From NCBI GenBank assembly GCA_910585615.1, contig CAJUFO010000017.1, forward strand, positions 1 through 64,000: a DNA stretch of 64,000 bases, given 5' to 3'. Shown here piece by piece: positions 7,612 to 15,355 of this stretch (positions are counted from its first letter, which is position 1; each line of letters opens with the position of its first letter). The position numbers were made by a program, and so were the translations under genes. The DNA is from an uncultured Acetatifactor sp. GTDB taxonomy: Bacteria > Bacillota > Clostridia > Lachnospirales > Lachnospiraceae. Under the pieces are notes generated by a model. It did no database searches, was not told the DNA's origin, and worked only from the letters and a program-made list of their open reading frames with translations.

Positions 7612-9985
7612 CTTGATCCTCCGTTAACAGCAGGTCATACAGATTCATGTAGTCTTTTCCCATATCAGCTACCGTCCGTATTGGCTGCCCCAATGCTTCA
7701 TCGCATAATTTGCTGTAGGCAGCCCGGTCTTCACTTATCTTGCAAATCGTGTGATATGCGGCAATGGGATTTTTCAGGTCAGCCAGTATGCATCCGCCTT
7801 TTATTCCCCGTTCCCGCAGAGTACCTATATCGCTTACTACGCAAGGGAGGCCGCAGCTGAAGGCTTCCGTGATAATGTGGCAGTAGGTTTCGGGCCAGAT
7901 GGAGAATACGCCGACATAAGAAGGCCTTATCCTGGCAGCGTAATTCCTGAAATCGTCCCTGATATATCTGCCGTAATATTTCACTTTCTGCTTCAGGCTT
8001 TCCGGCAGGCTTCCGATACAATGGAATTCTAGCCGACCTTCTTTGTCGGCATCTATCAATTCGGAAATATACCCGGCTCCCTTATTGTAGCTGATATTTC
8101 CTGCCAGTAATATCTTAATCTTTCCGCCACCATCAGGTATGCTGCCATAATACTCTCTCGGATAGAGAAAGTCCCTCCCATGCTCATATATCCTGATCTG
8201 CCCCTTTAGGCTGGGGAATATCTTTTCATACACATCACGACTGTATGCCGAAGTCGTGACATAGGCATTTATTTTTCCCAGAATATCAGCCACAGGGCCA
8301 CGCCAGTTAGCCGCGACCCATTTAGGCACGTTTTTTGAAATCTTAATCTGCGATACATCCATCTGACACCGCCCGGAGGAAGAATCACAGTCCGCTCCGC
8401 AGTATTCCCCTTTCCCATTGACCAGATTGATTGTAGGGCAGATATAATAGAAATCATGGAAGGAGAGCACGCAAGGGACATTCATCCAATTGGCTGCATC
8501 TATTATGTCAAATGTATGCATATACAAATGACGGATATGGACAATATCAATATGGCAATGATGCAGCACATTATAGTAAATATTCCGCCATTCCGGGACA
8601 TACAGGCTATTTATGTCCCACTTATATGCCAAATCCCATTTTTGCAATTGATGAAGAGCCCCGTCGGTAAGCTGATATAAGCGCAATGTACTGCAATTGC
8701 TGTTCAGCAGAAATACGTTCCACCCCTGTGAACATACATACCCCATCAAATCTTCGTTGGTCTTTACACTGCCTCCCTTTTCCTGATGAATGACATACAG
8801 GATATTCCTCTTTCCGGAAATTCCATGAAGCTGTTCTGCTGTCTCCCGCTTTATCTTCTGCCGAATCGATTCCAGCCGTTCTGAATTCAGCATATTTTTC
8901 ACAAGATACTCATACTGCGGATATCTGGATAAAAGAATCTCATAGTTTTTGCGCAACAGCTTCTGTTTCTTATGACCGAAGGAAGCCGTATGGTGGTGAA
9001 AAATATAGGTATCGTCACTTATGATATTCTCATATCCCTTTGATATGACTCGCATGCAAAAGTCATTTTCTTCGCAATATCCCTTGCCAAAGGTATCTTC
9101 GTCAAAGAGGCCCACATGTTCGAAGGCGTCTCTCTTGATATACATGCAAAATCCATTCCCTGTAGGAACCCGTTCATATGTGTGGACAGATTGATTTTCC
9201 ACCAGCTTAGCCATGTCTTCCAGCGTCCATCCGTCAGGCAGATTGTTATCTGCGTTAATTTCCGGAACGCTGAATGCCCCTGCCGCGTTGGACAGAGGCG
9301 TAACTGTCATAATCCTTTCATCTGAATACGCGGCAATCATCAATTTTTCAAGCCACTTTTTGGTCACTACAGTGTCGCTATTGAGAAGCACCACATCTGT
9401 ATTGCAGGATTGTATCCCTATATTGATGGATTTAACATATCCCAGGTTCCGGGGATTTGTCACTACCATGACATTTCGCTGGGACTTATACGATGATAAC
9501 AGCTCTTCTATTCTGGCGTCTGTGCTGCAATCATTTATCAGTATAATCTGAAATGGCGCTGTTGTGTTCCTTAGAATGGAATCAACGCAACATTTTAACT
9601 CATCATAGGCGTTGAACACAGGAATAATGATTGCAACGCCTGTCTGCCGGACTTTGCCAGAAGCATATTCTATCTGCAGAAAGTCCAAGTCAATCATCCC
9701 TTTTGCCGGGGTATCGCTTTTGGGGATGCTGGATTCGATGTCTTTCGCATCTGTTTGCTGCCGCTTGTATCGCTTGACCAGGCGGAACAGCGCCGCAGGC
9801 AATCTGTAACAACGGAGAGGATGCCTCAATGCATCCACTAACAGACACCCCAATTGATACTGGAAGGTGTTGGCATACCATGTACATAGATTTTGGTAGC
9901 TTTCTTTTTCGTGCTGCCACCTCTGCCGCTCCTGCTCATATGCCTGTTCCGTAGCTTTGAGTTGTTCTGCAAGTTTTTCTTCCAT
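7604..9985 (-). CDS. Two-domain glycosyltransferase (GT2 plus GT4)
   Basis: 793 aa. The first 40 residues are highly charged and helical (a short coiled coil). Residues about 115-350 are a GT2 domain (IIIPVFNAYDEL; NDCS at 151-154; LNSDT at 201-205; GYCEENDFC further on). From about 395 a GT4-like domain follows, with AGNISYNKGAGYI and the acidic/glycine end motif near ITEAFSCGLPCVVSDIG. It probably adds two successive sugars in a glycan repeat. The GT2 half resembles the GT2 part of the 1111-aa fusion in the same operon, so the two are likely related by duplication. Confidence 0.85.
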   Translation of the reverse strand: MEEKLAEQLKATEQAYEQERQRWQHEKESYQNLCTWYANTFQYQLGCLLVDALRHPLRCYRLPAALFRLVKRYKRQQTDAKDIESSIPKSDTPAKGMIDLDFLQIEYASGKVRQTGVAIIIPVFNAYDELKCCVDSILRNTTAPFQIILINDCSTDARIEELLSSYKSQRNVMVVTNPRNLGYVKSINIGIQSCNTDVVLLNSDTVVTKKWLEKLMIAAYSDERIMTVTPLSNAAGAFSVPEINADNNLPDGWTLEDMAKLVENQSVHTYERVPTGNGFCMYIKRDAFEHVGLFDEDTFGKGYCEENDFCMRVISKGYENIISDDTYIFHHHTASFGHKKQKLLRKNYEILLSRYPQYEYLVKNMLNSERLESIRQKIKRETAEQLHGISGKRNILYVIHQEKGGSVKTNEDLMGYVCSQGWNVFLLNSNCSTLRLYQLTDGALHQLQKWDLAYKWDINSLYVPEWRNIYYNVLHHCHIDIVHIRHLYMHTFDIIDAANWMNVPCVLSFHDFYYICPTINLVNGKGEYCGADCDSSSGRCQMDVSQIKISKNVPKWVAANWRGPVADILGKINAYVTTSAYSRDVYEKIFPSLKGQIRIYEHGRDFLYPREYYGSIPDGGGKIKILLAGNISYNKGAGYISELIDADKEGRLEFHCIGSLPESLKQKVKYYGRYIRDDFRNYAARIRPSYVGVFSIWPETYCHIITEAFSCGLPCVVSDIGTLRERGIKGGCILADLKNPIAAYHTICKISEDRAAYSKLCDEALGQPIRTVADMGKDYMNLYDLLLTEDQDV

Positions 9986-10007
9986 AATAAATATCTCTTC
10001 TCAGAAT

Positions 10008-10829
10008 CTAATCCCTCATATATAAATCCCGTGTATAAACCTTATCTTTCACATCCGCTAAGTCTGCGGCATATCGATTTGAAACTATGACATCCGACAT
10101 TTCTTTAAACTCTTTTAAATCCTGTATTATCCTACTGCCGAAAAAGAGTTTGCCCGAATATGTCGGTTCATATTCATTAAAGAAAGCGACACGAAGGGCT
10201 AAGTAAGTATTAGCAAATAACTTTATTGCTTCGGCTTCTGTTAAATCCGTAAGCAATATGGGCACATCTTTCTTGATGGCACCTTCCTTCAAGAGTTCTG
10301 AAAATTGTCGTGCCTTTTCGTAAAGGGATTCGTCTCCTCTGGGAGCGGCTACGATTATCCTCGAGGGGTATAAATTATCATATAATGCCCTTCCTTCCCT
10401 TAAGAATTCCGGTGAAAACAAAATATTGCTACACCGCAGCTTCTCGCGGACAGAAACAGTATAGCCCACAGGCACTGTGGATTTGATGACTATGACAGCA
10501 TTCGGATTGTGCTCAACCACCTGCCGGATTACTGCTTCCACAGAAGTAGTGTCAAAATGATTCTTTTCTGGGTCGTAATTGGTGGGAGTGGATATGATGA
10601 CATAGTCTGCATCAGAATAAGCTGAACCAGCATCCATCGTAGCCGTCAGATCTAAATCCTTTGTCAAAAGATAGTCCTCAATCTCCTTGTCTGCAATCGG
10701 CGATTTATGCTGATTGATTAGATTGATTTTTTCCTGGATGACATCAACAAGTGTTACCTGATTATGCTGTGCCAATAAAACAGCATTTGACAAACCTACA
10801 TATCCAGCTCCGGCTATAGTAATTTTCAT
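10008..10829 (-). CDS. ugd: UDP-glucose 6-dehydrogenase, internally deleted (probably inactive)
   Basis: The N-terminal Rossmann domain is intact (MKITIAGAGYVGLSNA, STPTN, IVIKSTVPVG, FSPEFLREG). At ALRVAFFNE the protein jumps directly to YEPT...IIQDLKEF and the normal C-terminus ending KVYTRDLYMRD. Family members are about 385-400 aa; this frame gives 273. The missing block of roughly 110 residues holds the catalytic-cysteine motif (GYGGYCLPKD) and much of the dimer and UDP-binding region. The reading frame is kept across the joint. AAGAGG upstream supports the ATG at 10829 rather than the one 33 bases earlier. It is first in the minus-strand arm. The product should be catalytically dead; the call of deletion is from known family layout. 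Confidence 0.85.
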   Translation of the reverse strand: MKITIAGAGYVGLSNAVLLAQHNQVTLVDVIQEKINLINQHKSPIADKEIEDYLLTKDLDLTATMDAGSAYSDADYVIISTPTNYDPEKNHFDTTSVEAVIRQVVEHNPNAVIVIKSTVPVGYTVSVREKLRCSNILFSPEFLREGRALYDNLYPSRIIVAAPRGDESLYEKARQFSELLKEGAIKKDVPILLTDLTEAEAIKLFANTYLALRVAFFNEYEPTYSGKLFFGSRIIQDLKEFKEMSDVIVSNRYAADLADVKDKVYTRDLYMRD

Positions 10830-10871
10830 CTTATGATCCTCTTGTGAAATGGGCAGCCACAATGTTTTGCT

Positions 10872-10890
10872 CTGATAATCCGCTATTATC
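10872..10890. promoter_or_regulatory. Palindromic site 1 in the divergent intergenic region
   Basis: ctgataatccgctattatc contains the arms gataat and attatc around a 5-base centre. It is the exact reverse complement of site 2 over 19 bp. It lies 43 bases before the start of the minus-strand arm, so it would be near or within the leader of that operon. It is either an operator or one end of a small element. Confidence 0.5.
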
Positions 10891-10963
10891 CGCGATTGAT
10901 GAACAGCCCTGAATGCAAATTAGTGCTATTTAATGGAAAAGTATTAAAAAAAGGAAATACTAC

Positions 10964-10992
10964 TTGAAAATATCACCCATGTATTGTATGAT
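10964..10992 (+). promoter_or_regulatory. Strong sigma-A-type promoter for the plus-strand arm
   Basis: TTGAAA (10964-10969), 17 bases, then TATGAT (10987-10992) match the vegetative consensus closely. A second TATAAT (10996-11001) follows. A start near 11000 would leave a leader of about 220 nt before the first gene at 11222, carrying palindromic sites 2 and 3. The rest of 10891-11221 has no credible gene; a 96-residue minus-strand frame there lacks a ribosome-binding site. Confidence 0.6.
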
Positions 10993-11105
10993 TTGGTATA
11001 ATGGTTGTTCGAAAGATGGGGTGAATGGACAGATTTCGCAGCCAGAAGAGTGAAAATTATTTGATTTACGGGATATACTTGGTATATAGCCGTTAGTGGA
11101 CACAT

Positions 11106-11124
11106 GATAATAGCGGATTATCAG
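11106..11124. promoter_or_regulatory. Palindromic site 2 in the divergent intergenic region
   Basis: gataatagcggattatcag pairs perfectly with site 1 over 19 bp in inverted orientation, 215 bp away. It is itself an imperfect palindrome (gataat-5-attatc). It lies downstream of the predicted promoter, inside the leader of the plus-strand arm. Confidence 0.5.
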
Positions 11125-11165
11125 TTGGTAGCATTCACAACAGGAATCCCGAGACATTAAGGCTG

Positions 11166-11183
11166 GATAATGGCGCGTTATCA
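11166..11183. promoter_or_regulatory. Palindromic site 3 in the divergent intergenic region
   Basis: gataatggcgcgttatca is a diverged third copy of the same palindrome: arms gataat and gttatc, centre ggcgc. It is 60 bp after site 2 and 39 bp before the first gene. A third diverged copy argues for a repeated protein-binding site more than for a simple pair of element ends. Confidence 0.4.
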
Positions 11184-11221
11184 GGGGTTTATATCCTATG
11201 ATAGTGTATGGGGTGGCTTTT

Positions 11222-12061
11222 ATGAAAGACATACTGGTATCTATAATCATCAGGACATGTGGTCGCCCCCAAGTCCTCGCGGAGGCATTGGAAAGCGTCC
11301 GTGTGCAGACCTATCCCAACATAGAGGTCGTGGTGGTCGAAGATGGGGAGAATCTTTCTGAAGGATTCCTAACCGCAGACTTCCCGGATTTGTGCGTTCG
11401 CTATCAGTGCACTGGAGAGCGGCGCGGCAGATGCAAAGCAGGCAACCTGGGGCTGGAGGCCGCCAAGGGCAAATACGTCAACTTTTTGGACGACGATGAC
11501 CTCCTCCTACCCAGCCATGTGGAGACGCTGGTTACCCGGATGGAAGAGGCCGGGCACATGGCAGCCTATTCCATTGCCGAAGAGCATCAGGTGCGCAAGT
11601 GCAAGCAGAACCAAGTAAAAGGTGTAGTCAAGAGGAAGCTAATCCGGTACCGGCAGCCGTACAGTCGACTGCTGCTGTGCTACCTGAATTATATACCGAT
11701 ACAGAGCATCATGTTCCGCAGGTCTCTATATGAGGAGCTAGGCGGCTTTGATGAAGGGCTGGAGGTACTGGAGGACTGGGACTTGTGGGTGCGCTATTCG
11801 ACGCGGTATGACTTCCTGTATATACCGACAGTCACCTCAATCTATCATACGCCTTACAAGGGAAGGCAGAAGCACCAGCGGGAAGGGTATATGCAAAAAG
11901 TCTCTCAGGAAGTGCTGGAGAAACACAAGCAGTACAATATGTCGATGACTGCTTGGCAGGTCAATCATGAGATGGACTATATTTTAAATGTATTCAATAA
12001 GAAGAGGTTTCTGTTTTATATGCAGAAAATAAGGAATTTCCTTTTGTACCGCGATATTTAG
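11222..12061 (+). CDS. GT2 family glycosyltransferase
   Basis: 279 aa from the ATG at 11222, chosen because GGGGTGG lies 6 bases upstream; an ATG 24 bases earlier lacks such a site. The fold is GT-A: VSIIIRTCGRP, VVEDGE (nucleotide-binding acidic pair), FLDDDDLL as the DxD region and LEDWDLWVRY, which carries the likely catalytic acidic residues. It is first in the plus-strand arm. It is clearly related along its whole length to the C-terminal half of the 15356-17029 protein, sharing GRCKAGNL, YIPIQSIMF and LEDWD(L/M)WVRY. Confidence 0.88.
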   Translation: MKDILVSIIIRTCGRPQVLAEALESVRVQTYPNIEVVVVEDGENLSEGFLTADFPDLCVRYQCTGERRGRCKAGNLGLEAAKGKYVNFLDDDDLLLPSHVETLVTRMEEAGHMAAYSIAEEHQVRKCKQNQVKGVVKRKLIRYRQPYSRLLLCYLNYIPIQSIMFRRSLYEELGGFDEGLEVLEDWDLWVRYSTRYDFLYIPTVTSIYHTPYKGRQKHQREGYMQKVSQEVLEKHKQYNMSMTAWQVNHEMDYILNVFNKKRFLFYMQKIRNFLLYRDI

Positions 12062-12095
12062 TCCTATTAGCGGCAAAAGCGATATGGGTATGTAA

Positions 12096-12890
12096 ATGAT
12101 GGAAGCGAAGGCTAAAAAAATAGTGAATGCCGTGGCGTTTGTCTGGCAGTTTGCTTTAGATGATTTTAAGAGAAAATATGCGGGGTCCGCGTTAGGTAGT
12201 CTATGGGCGTTCCTCCAACCGATTGTTACAATTGTTCTTTATTGGTTTGTATTTCAGCTGGGATTCAAGTCCAGACCAGTGAAGGATTTCCCGTTCATAT
12301 TATGGCTTATAGCCGGACTGGTACCATGGTTCTTTATTAGTGAGGCAATTATGAATTCTACTGCTAGTTTGCTTGACTATAGTTATCTGGTCAAAAAGGT
12401 AGTGTTTGATATCAATATATTGCCCCTTGCCAAGATATTGTCGACTTTGCTGGTTCAGCTTGTACTGATAGGCTTTATGTGTATATGCTTTTGCATTGGG
12501 GGGTATTGGCCCAATATATACTATTTTCAAGTGGTGGTTTTTCTATTATATATGTGCATCCTCGTTACAGGATTTTCTTATTTCACTGCCACTTTATATG
12601 TTTTTTTCAAGGACACTGTACAGGTCGTATCTATATTGATACAGGCAGTCTTTTGGCTGACACCTATTGTATGGGACTTCAGCGCTATGCCAGAGGCGGC
12701 TCAAAAAGTACTGGTATATAACCCCATATATTACTGCATCAGCGGCTTCCGCAGTGCATTTATCTATCGGGAATGGTACTGCCCAGGGATAGGCATGACC
12801 ATATATTATTGGACGATATGTATCCTGATTTTGGCTGGAGGGGCCGGCCTGTTCCGTAGGTGCAGGGAACACTTTGCGGACGTGTTATGA
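12096..12890 (+). CDS. Polysaccharide ABC exporter permease, Wzm type (second copy)
   Basis: 264 aa with about six membrane segments. The N-terminal hallmark is KRKYAGSALGSLWAFLQP and the first loop has LVPWFFISEAI, as in O-antigen/teichoic exporters. It precedes its ATPase by 7 bp. Two ATG codons (12096, 12099) can serve as start. It is similar in layout to the 6811-7611 permease but clearly diverged, so the locus keeps two exporters rather than a fresh duplicate. Confidence 0.9.
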   Translation: MMEAKAKKIVNAVAFVWQFALDDFKRKYAGSALGSLWAFLQPIVTIVLYWFVFQLGFKSRPVKDFPFILWLIAGLVPWFFISEAIMNSTASLLDYSYLVKKVVFDINILPLAKILSTLLVQLVLIGFMCICFCIGGYWPNIYYFQVVVFLLYMCILVTGFSYFTATLYVFFKDTVQVVSILIQAVFWLTPIVWDFSAMPEAAQKVLVYNPIYYCISGFRSAFIYREWYCPGIGMTIYYWTICILILAGGAGLFRRCREHFADVL

Positions 12891-12897
12891 GGTAGTC

Positions 12898-14205
12898 ATG
12901 GACAATATCAATAGCATCCATACAGAGGATATAAAAAAGAAATACAATCTATATGCAAGACCTCAGGATCGTTTCCGTGAGGCGGTGGGTATAAGCAGGA
13001 AATCATTGCATACAGATTTCTATGCACTTAATGGAATTAGCTTTGAGGTGGCAAAGGGCGAGACGGTGGGCATTATCGGTACTAACGGCTCCGGTAAGTC
13101 CACATTGCTGAAGATTCTCACGGGTGTGCTTAAGCCTACTACAGGAGTGGCACATGTGGAAGGTCGTGTTTCAGCCTTGCTGGAGCTGGGAGCCGGATTC
13201 AATCAGGAATATACCGGCATAGAGAACATCTACCTAAATGGAAGGATGATGGGATATACGCGAAAAGAAATGGAAAAGCGTGTGTCTTCCATTATTGAAT
13301 TTGCAGAGATTGGAGACTTCATACATCAGCCGGTCAAGACATATTCCAGCGGTATGTTCGCTAGGCTGGCTTTTGCGGTGGCCATCAATGTGGAGCCTGA
13401 TATCTTGATAGTTGACGAGGCTCTCAGCGTAGGGGATATATTTTTTCAAAATAAATGCTTTCGTAAATTCAAGGAACTTAAAGACAAGGGGGTAACTATT
13501 CTATTTGTTTCACATGATATTTCCAGTGTGAGGCAAATGTGCTCTAGGGTGCTGTGGATTGATAAAGGCATCCAAAAGATTTTTGCCCAGAGCGATTTGG
13601 TGTGCGATATGTACATGGATACAAAACGCCAAGATATGAATCAGGGAAATATGGGCATCAGTCATAAAGAAAGCCAATATCTAACGGGTACTGTTATCGA
13701 ACAGCAGGTGGCATTCCCAAAGATACAATGGAAGAATTCCTCTATCGTATCGGACAAAGTACGGATAGAGTCCATGTTCCTCACAGACAGTGCAGGTGGC
13801 ATCGTAGAGTCTATGCACATAGAAGAAAGATATGCTTTCCATGTCGTTGTTAGGCTTATGGAGGACATGGATGAACTGATTATGGGGATTGTCGTAGAAA
13901 ACAACAAGGGTATTCCATTATATGACTTCAATAATTATATCAACTCTGGAAAGGTTATCGAGGGAAAAAAGGGACAGATTATAGAGGTCATATTCTCTTT
14001 CTGGCTACCACGTATTATGAAAGGAGTTTACTTGGTCGCAGCAGCGGTGGCACAGGGAACCCAGAATGAGCATGTGATGCTGTCTTGGCTGCACGGGGTG
14101 CAGCAGATTGAGATTATCAACCCGGGTTATAATTCTTCTTACATTGAGATACAGGCCGATGTTAAACATAACGTTTATGAAGCAGGTAATGTTGAGATTG
14201 TATAG
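12898..14205 (+). CDS. Polysaccharide ABC exporter ATPase, Wzt with C-terminal substrate domain
   Basis: 435 aa from the ATG at 12898 (GAGG 8 bases upstream). Walker A GTNGSGKST is at 61-69, followed by the Wzt-style LELGAGFNQEYTGIENIYLNGR segment, signature YSSGM and Walker B ILIVDE. After the ATPase (about residue 245) a beta-rich domain of about 150 residues follows (IRIESMFLTDSAGG..., FWLPRIMKGVYLVAAAVA), matching the Wzt_C fold that reads the modified end of the glycan in E. coli O8/O9a-type exporters. The next gene is a methyltransferase with a coiled coil, the expected partner for such a reader. Confidence 0.9.
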   Translation: MDNINSIHTEDIKKKYNLYARPQDRFREAVGISRKSLHTDFYALNGISFEVAKGETVGIIGTNGSGKSTLLKILTGVLKPTTGVAHVEGRVSALLELGAGFNQEYTGIENIYLNGRMMGYTRKEMEKRVSSIIEFAEIGDFIHQPVKTYSSGMFARLAFAVAINVEPDILIVDEALSVGDIFFQNKCFRKFKELKDKGVTILFVSHDISSVRQMCSRVLWIDKGIQKIFAQSDLVCDMYMDTKRQDMNQGNMGISHKESQYLTGTVIEQQVAFPKIQWKNSSIVSDKVRIESMFLTDSAGGIVESMHIEERYAFHVVVRLMEDMDELIMGIVVENNKGIPLYDFNNYINSGKVIEGKKGQIIEVIFSFWLPRIMKGVYLVAAAVAQGTQNEHVMLSWLHGVQQIEIINPGYNSSYIEIQADVKHNVYEAGNVEIV

Positions 14206-14223
14206 ATGAGGTGTATGCCAAAT

Positions 14224-15351
14224 ATGAGATATAGTGGAGAACGTTTTTTGCCGGAACAATGTAAGGGAGAGATGGCTATCGAGCATTTTCAACGTTATCA
14301 GATGGCCAGTCAGCTTGCAGATGGCAAACTTGTATTAGATGCAGCGTGTGGAGAGGGATATGGGAGCAGCTTAATTGCACGATGTGCTAAAAAAACGGTA
14401 GGATTGGACATAGATGAAAATACTGTTAAGGAGGCTTCAGAAAAATATGGTGGTCCAACGCTATCTTTCGTTTGTGGGGATATAACAGCGCTTCCTTTTG
14501 AAGATAAGGCTTTCGATATGGTTGTGTCATTTGAGACAATCGAGCATGTCGATGAAAACTCCCAGCATCTCTTCCTGAAAGAAATTAAACGAGTACTGAA
14601 GTCAGGCGGTATTCTCGTCATGTCGACACCTAATAAGGCAATTTACACAGACAGGGTCTCTGGACATAATCAATTTCATCTGAAGGAATTTTATGTAGAA
14701 GAGTTTGTTGGGTTTCTTTATGTTTTTTTTCCCAAGGTAGAAATACTTTGCCAGTTCCCTGATGTAGGCTATTTTATTTCCAGAAGTAGGGAAACAATTA
14801 CCATACCATATGGTGTGGGCCGTACTGAGGAGAGCAGGTACATTATTGCGATATGCTCTGAAGAAGAAATCTATCAAGGCTTTGATTTTTGCGGACTAGT
14901 CCGCTTTGATAACAGCATGTATTATTTTTTGAATACCTATGTGCATAGTTTAGAAGAGAAGCTTTTGAAAACTAAGGAGGAGGCAGATGCCTTCCAAGCT
15001 AGATTAGAGAAATCTATAGCTGAACAAAAAGACTATATAAATCATTTAGAGTCAGATATTAACGTGCAGAAAGAATATACAATCAATTTGGAAGGAGACA
15101 TATCTAAACAAAAGGAATATATTGTACATTTAGAAACTGATATTGATGAGTACAAAAAGGCAATTAACAGCCTTAATGATGATAGAGATTCTAAAGCCAA
15201 ATATATTTTGCACTTAGAAAAGGAAATAGAGGAGCACAAAAAATTTGCGTTGCATCAGGAACATGACTTAAAGGGGCAGACTGAGTACATTAGGCATTTG
15301 GAGAGAGATATCAAGACTCTTAATGAATATATAGACAAGATGGGGGAATAG
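14224..15351 (+). CDS. SAM methyltransferase with C-terminal 14-residue coiled-coil repeats
   Basis: 375 aa. The Methyltransf_11-type domain has motif I VLDAACGEGYGSS, the acidic GLDID and a later FDMVVSFETIEHV. The last 130 residues are coiled coil with seven 14-residue units (Y-I-x-H-L-E-x-D-I pattern), each two heptads. The ATG at 14224 is preferred: GAGGTG lies 10 bases before it and it yields MRYSGERFLPE, the usual start of this family; ATGs at 14206 and 14215 are alternatives. It lies directly after the Wzt gene. By analogy with WbdD it may cap the chain end and measure length; the methyl acceptor is unknown. Confidence 0.8.
   Translation: MRYSGERFLPEQCKGEMAIEHFQRYQMASQLADGKLVLDAACGEGYGSSLIARCAKKTVGLDIDENTVKEASEKYGGPTLSFVCGDITALPFEDKAFDMVVSFETIEHVDENSQHLFLKEIKRVLKSGGILVMSTPNKAIYTDRVSGHNQFHLKEFYVEEFVGFLYVFFPKVEILCQFPDVGYFISRSRETITIPYGVGRTEESRYIIAICSEEEIYQGFDFCGLVRFDNSMYYFLNTYVHSLEEKLLKTKEEADAFQARLEKSIAEQKDYINHLESDINVQKEYTINLEGDISKQKEYIVHLETDIDEYKKAINSLNDDRDSKAKYILHLEKEIEEHKKFALHQEHDLKGQTEYIRHLERDIKTLNEYIDKMGE
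15022..15327 (+). repeat. Seven 14-residue (42-bp) coiled-coil repeats in the methyltransferase gene
   Basis: Counting from the ATG at 14206, the repeated tyrosine/hydrophobic position falls at residues 277, 291, 305, 319, 333, 347 and 361, an exact period of 14. The protein pattern is clear; the DNA copies have diverged, so the array is old rather than freshly expanded. Confidence 0.85.
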
Positions 15352-15355
15352 GACG

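Noticed and set aside
10872..11124. MITE bounded by the 19-bp inverted repeats
   Set aside because: No target-site duplication is visible at the outer edges and a third copy lies outside; operator or inversion explanations fit better, though not decisively.
10960..11250. 96-codon minus-strand frame in the divergent intergenic region
   Set aside because: No ribosome-binding site, no protein-like composition, and it covers the palindromes and a strong plus-strand promoter.
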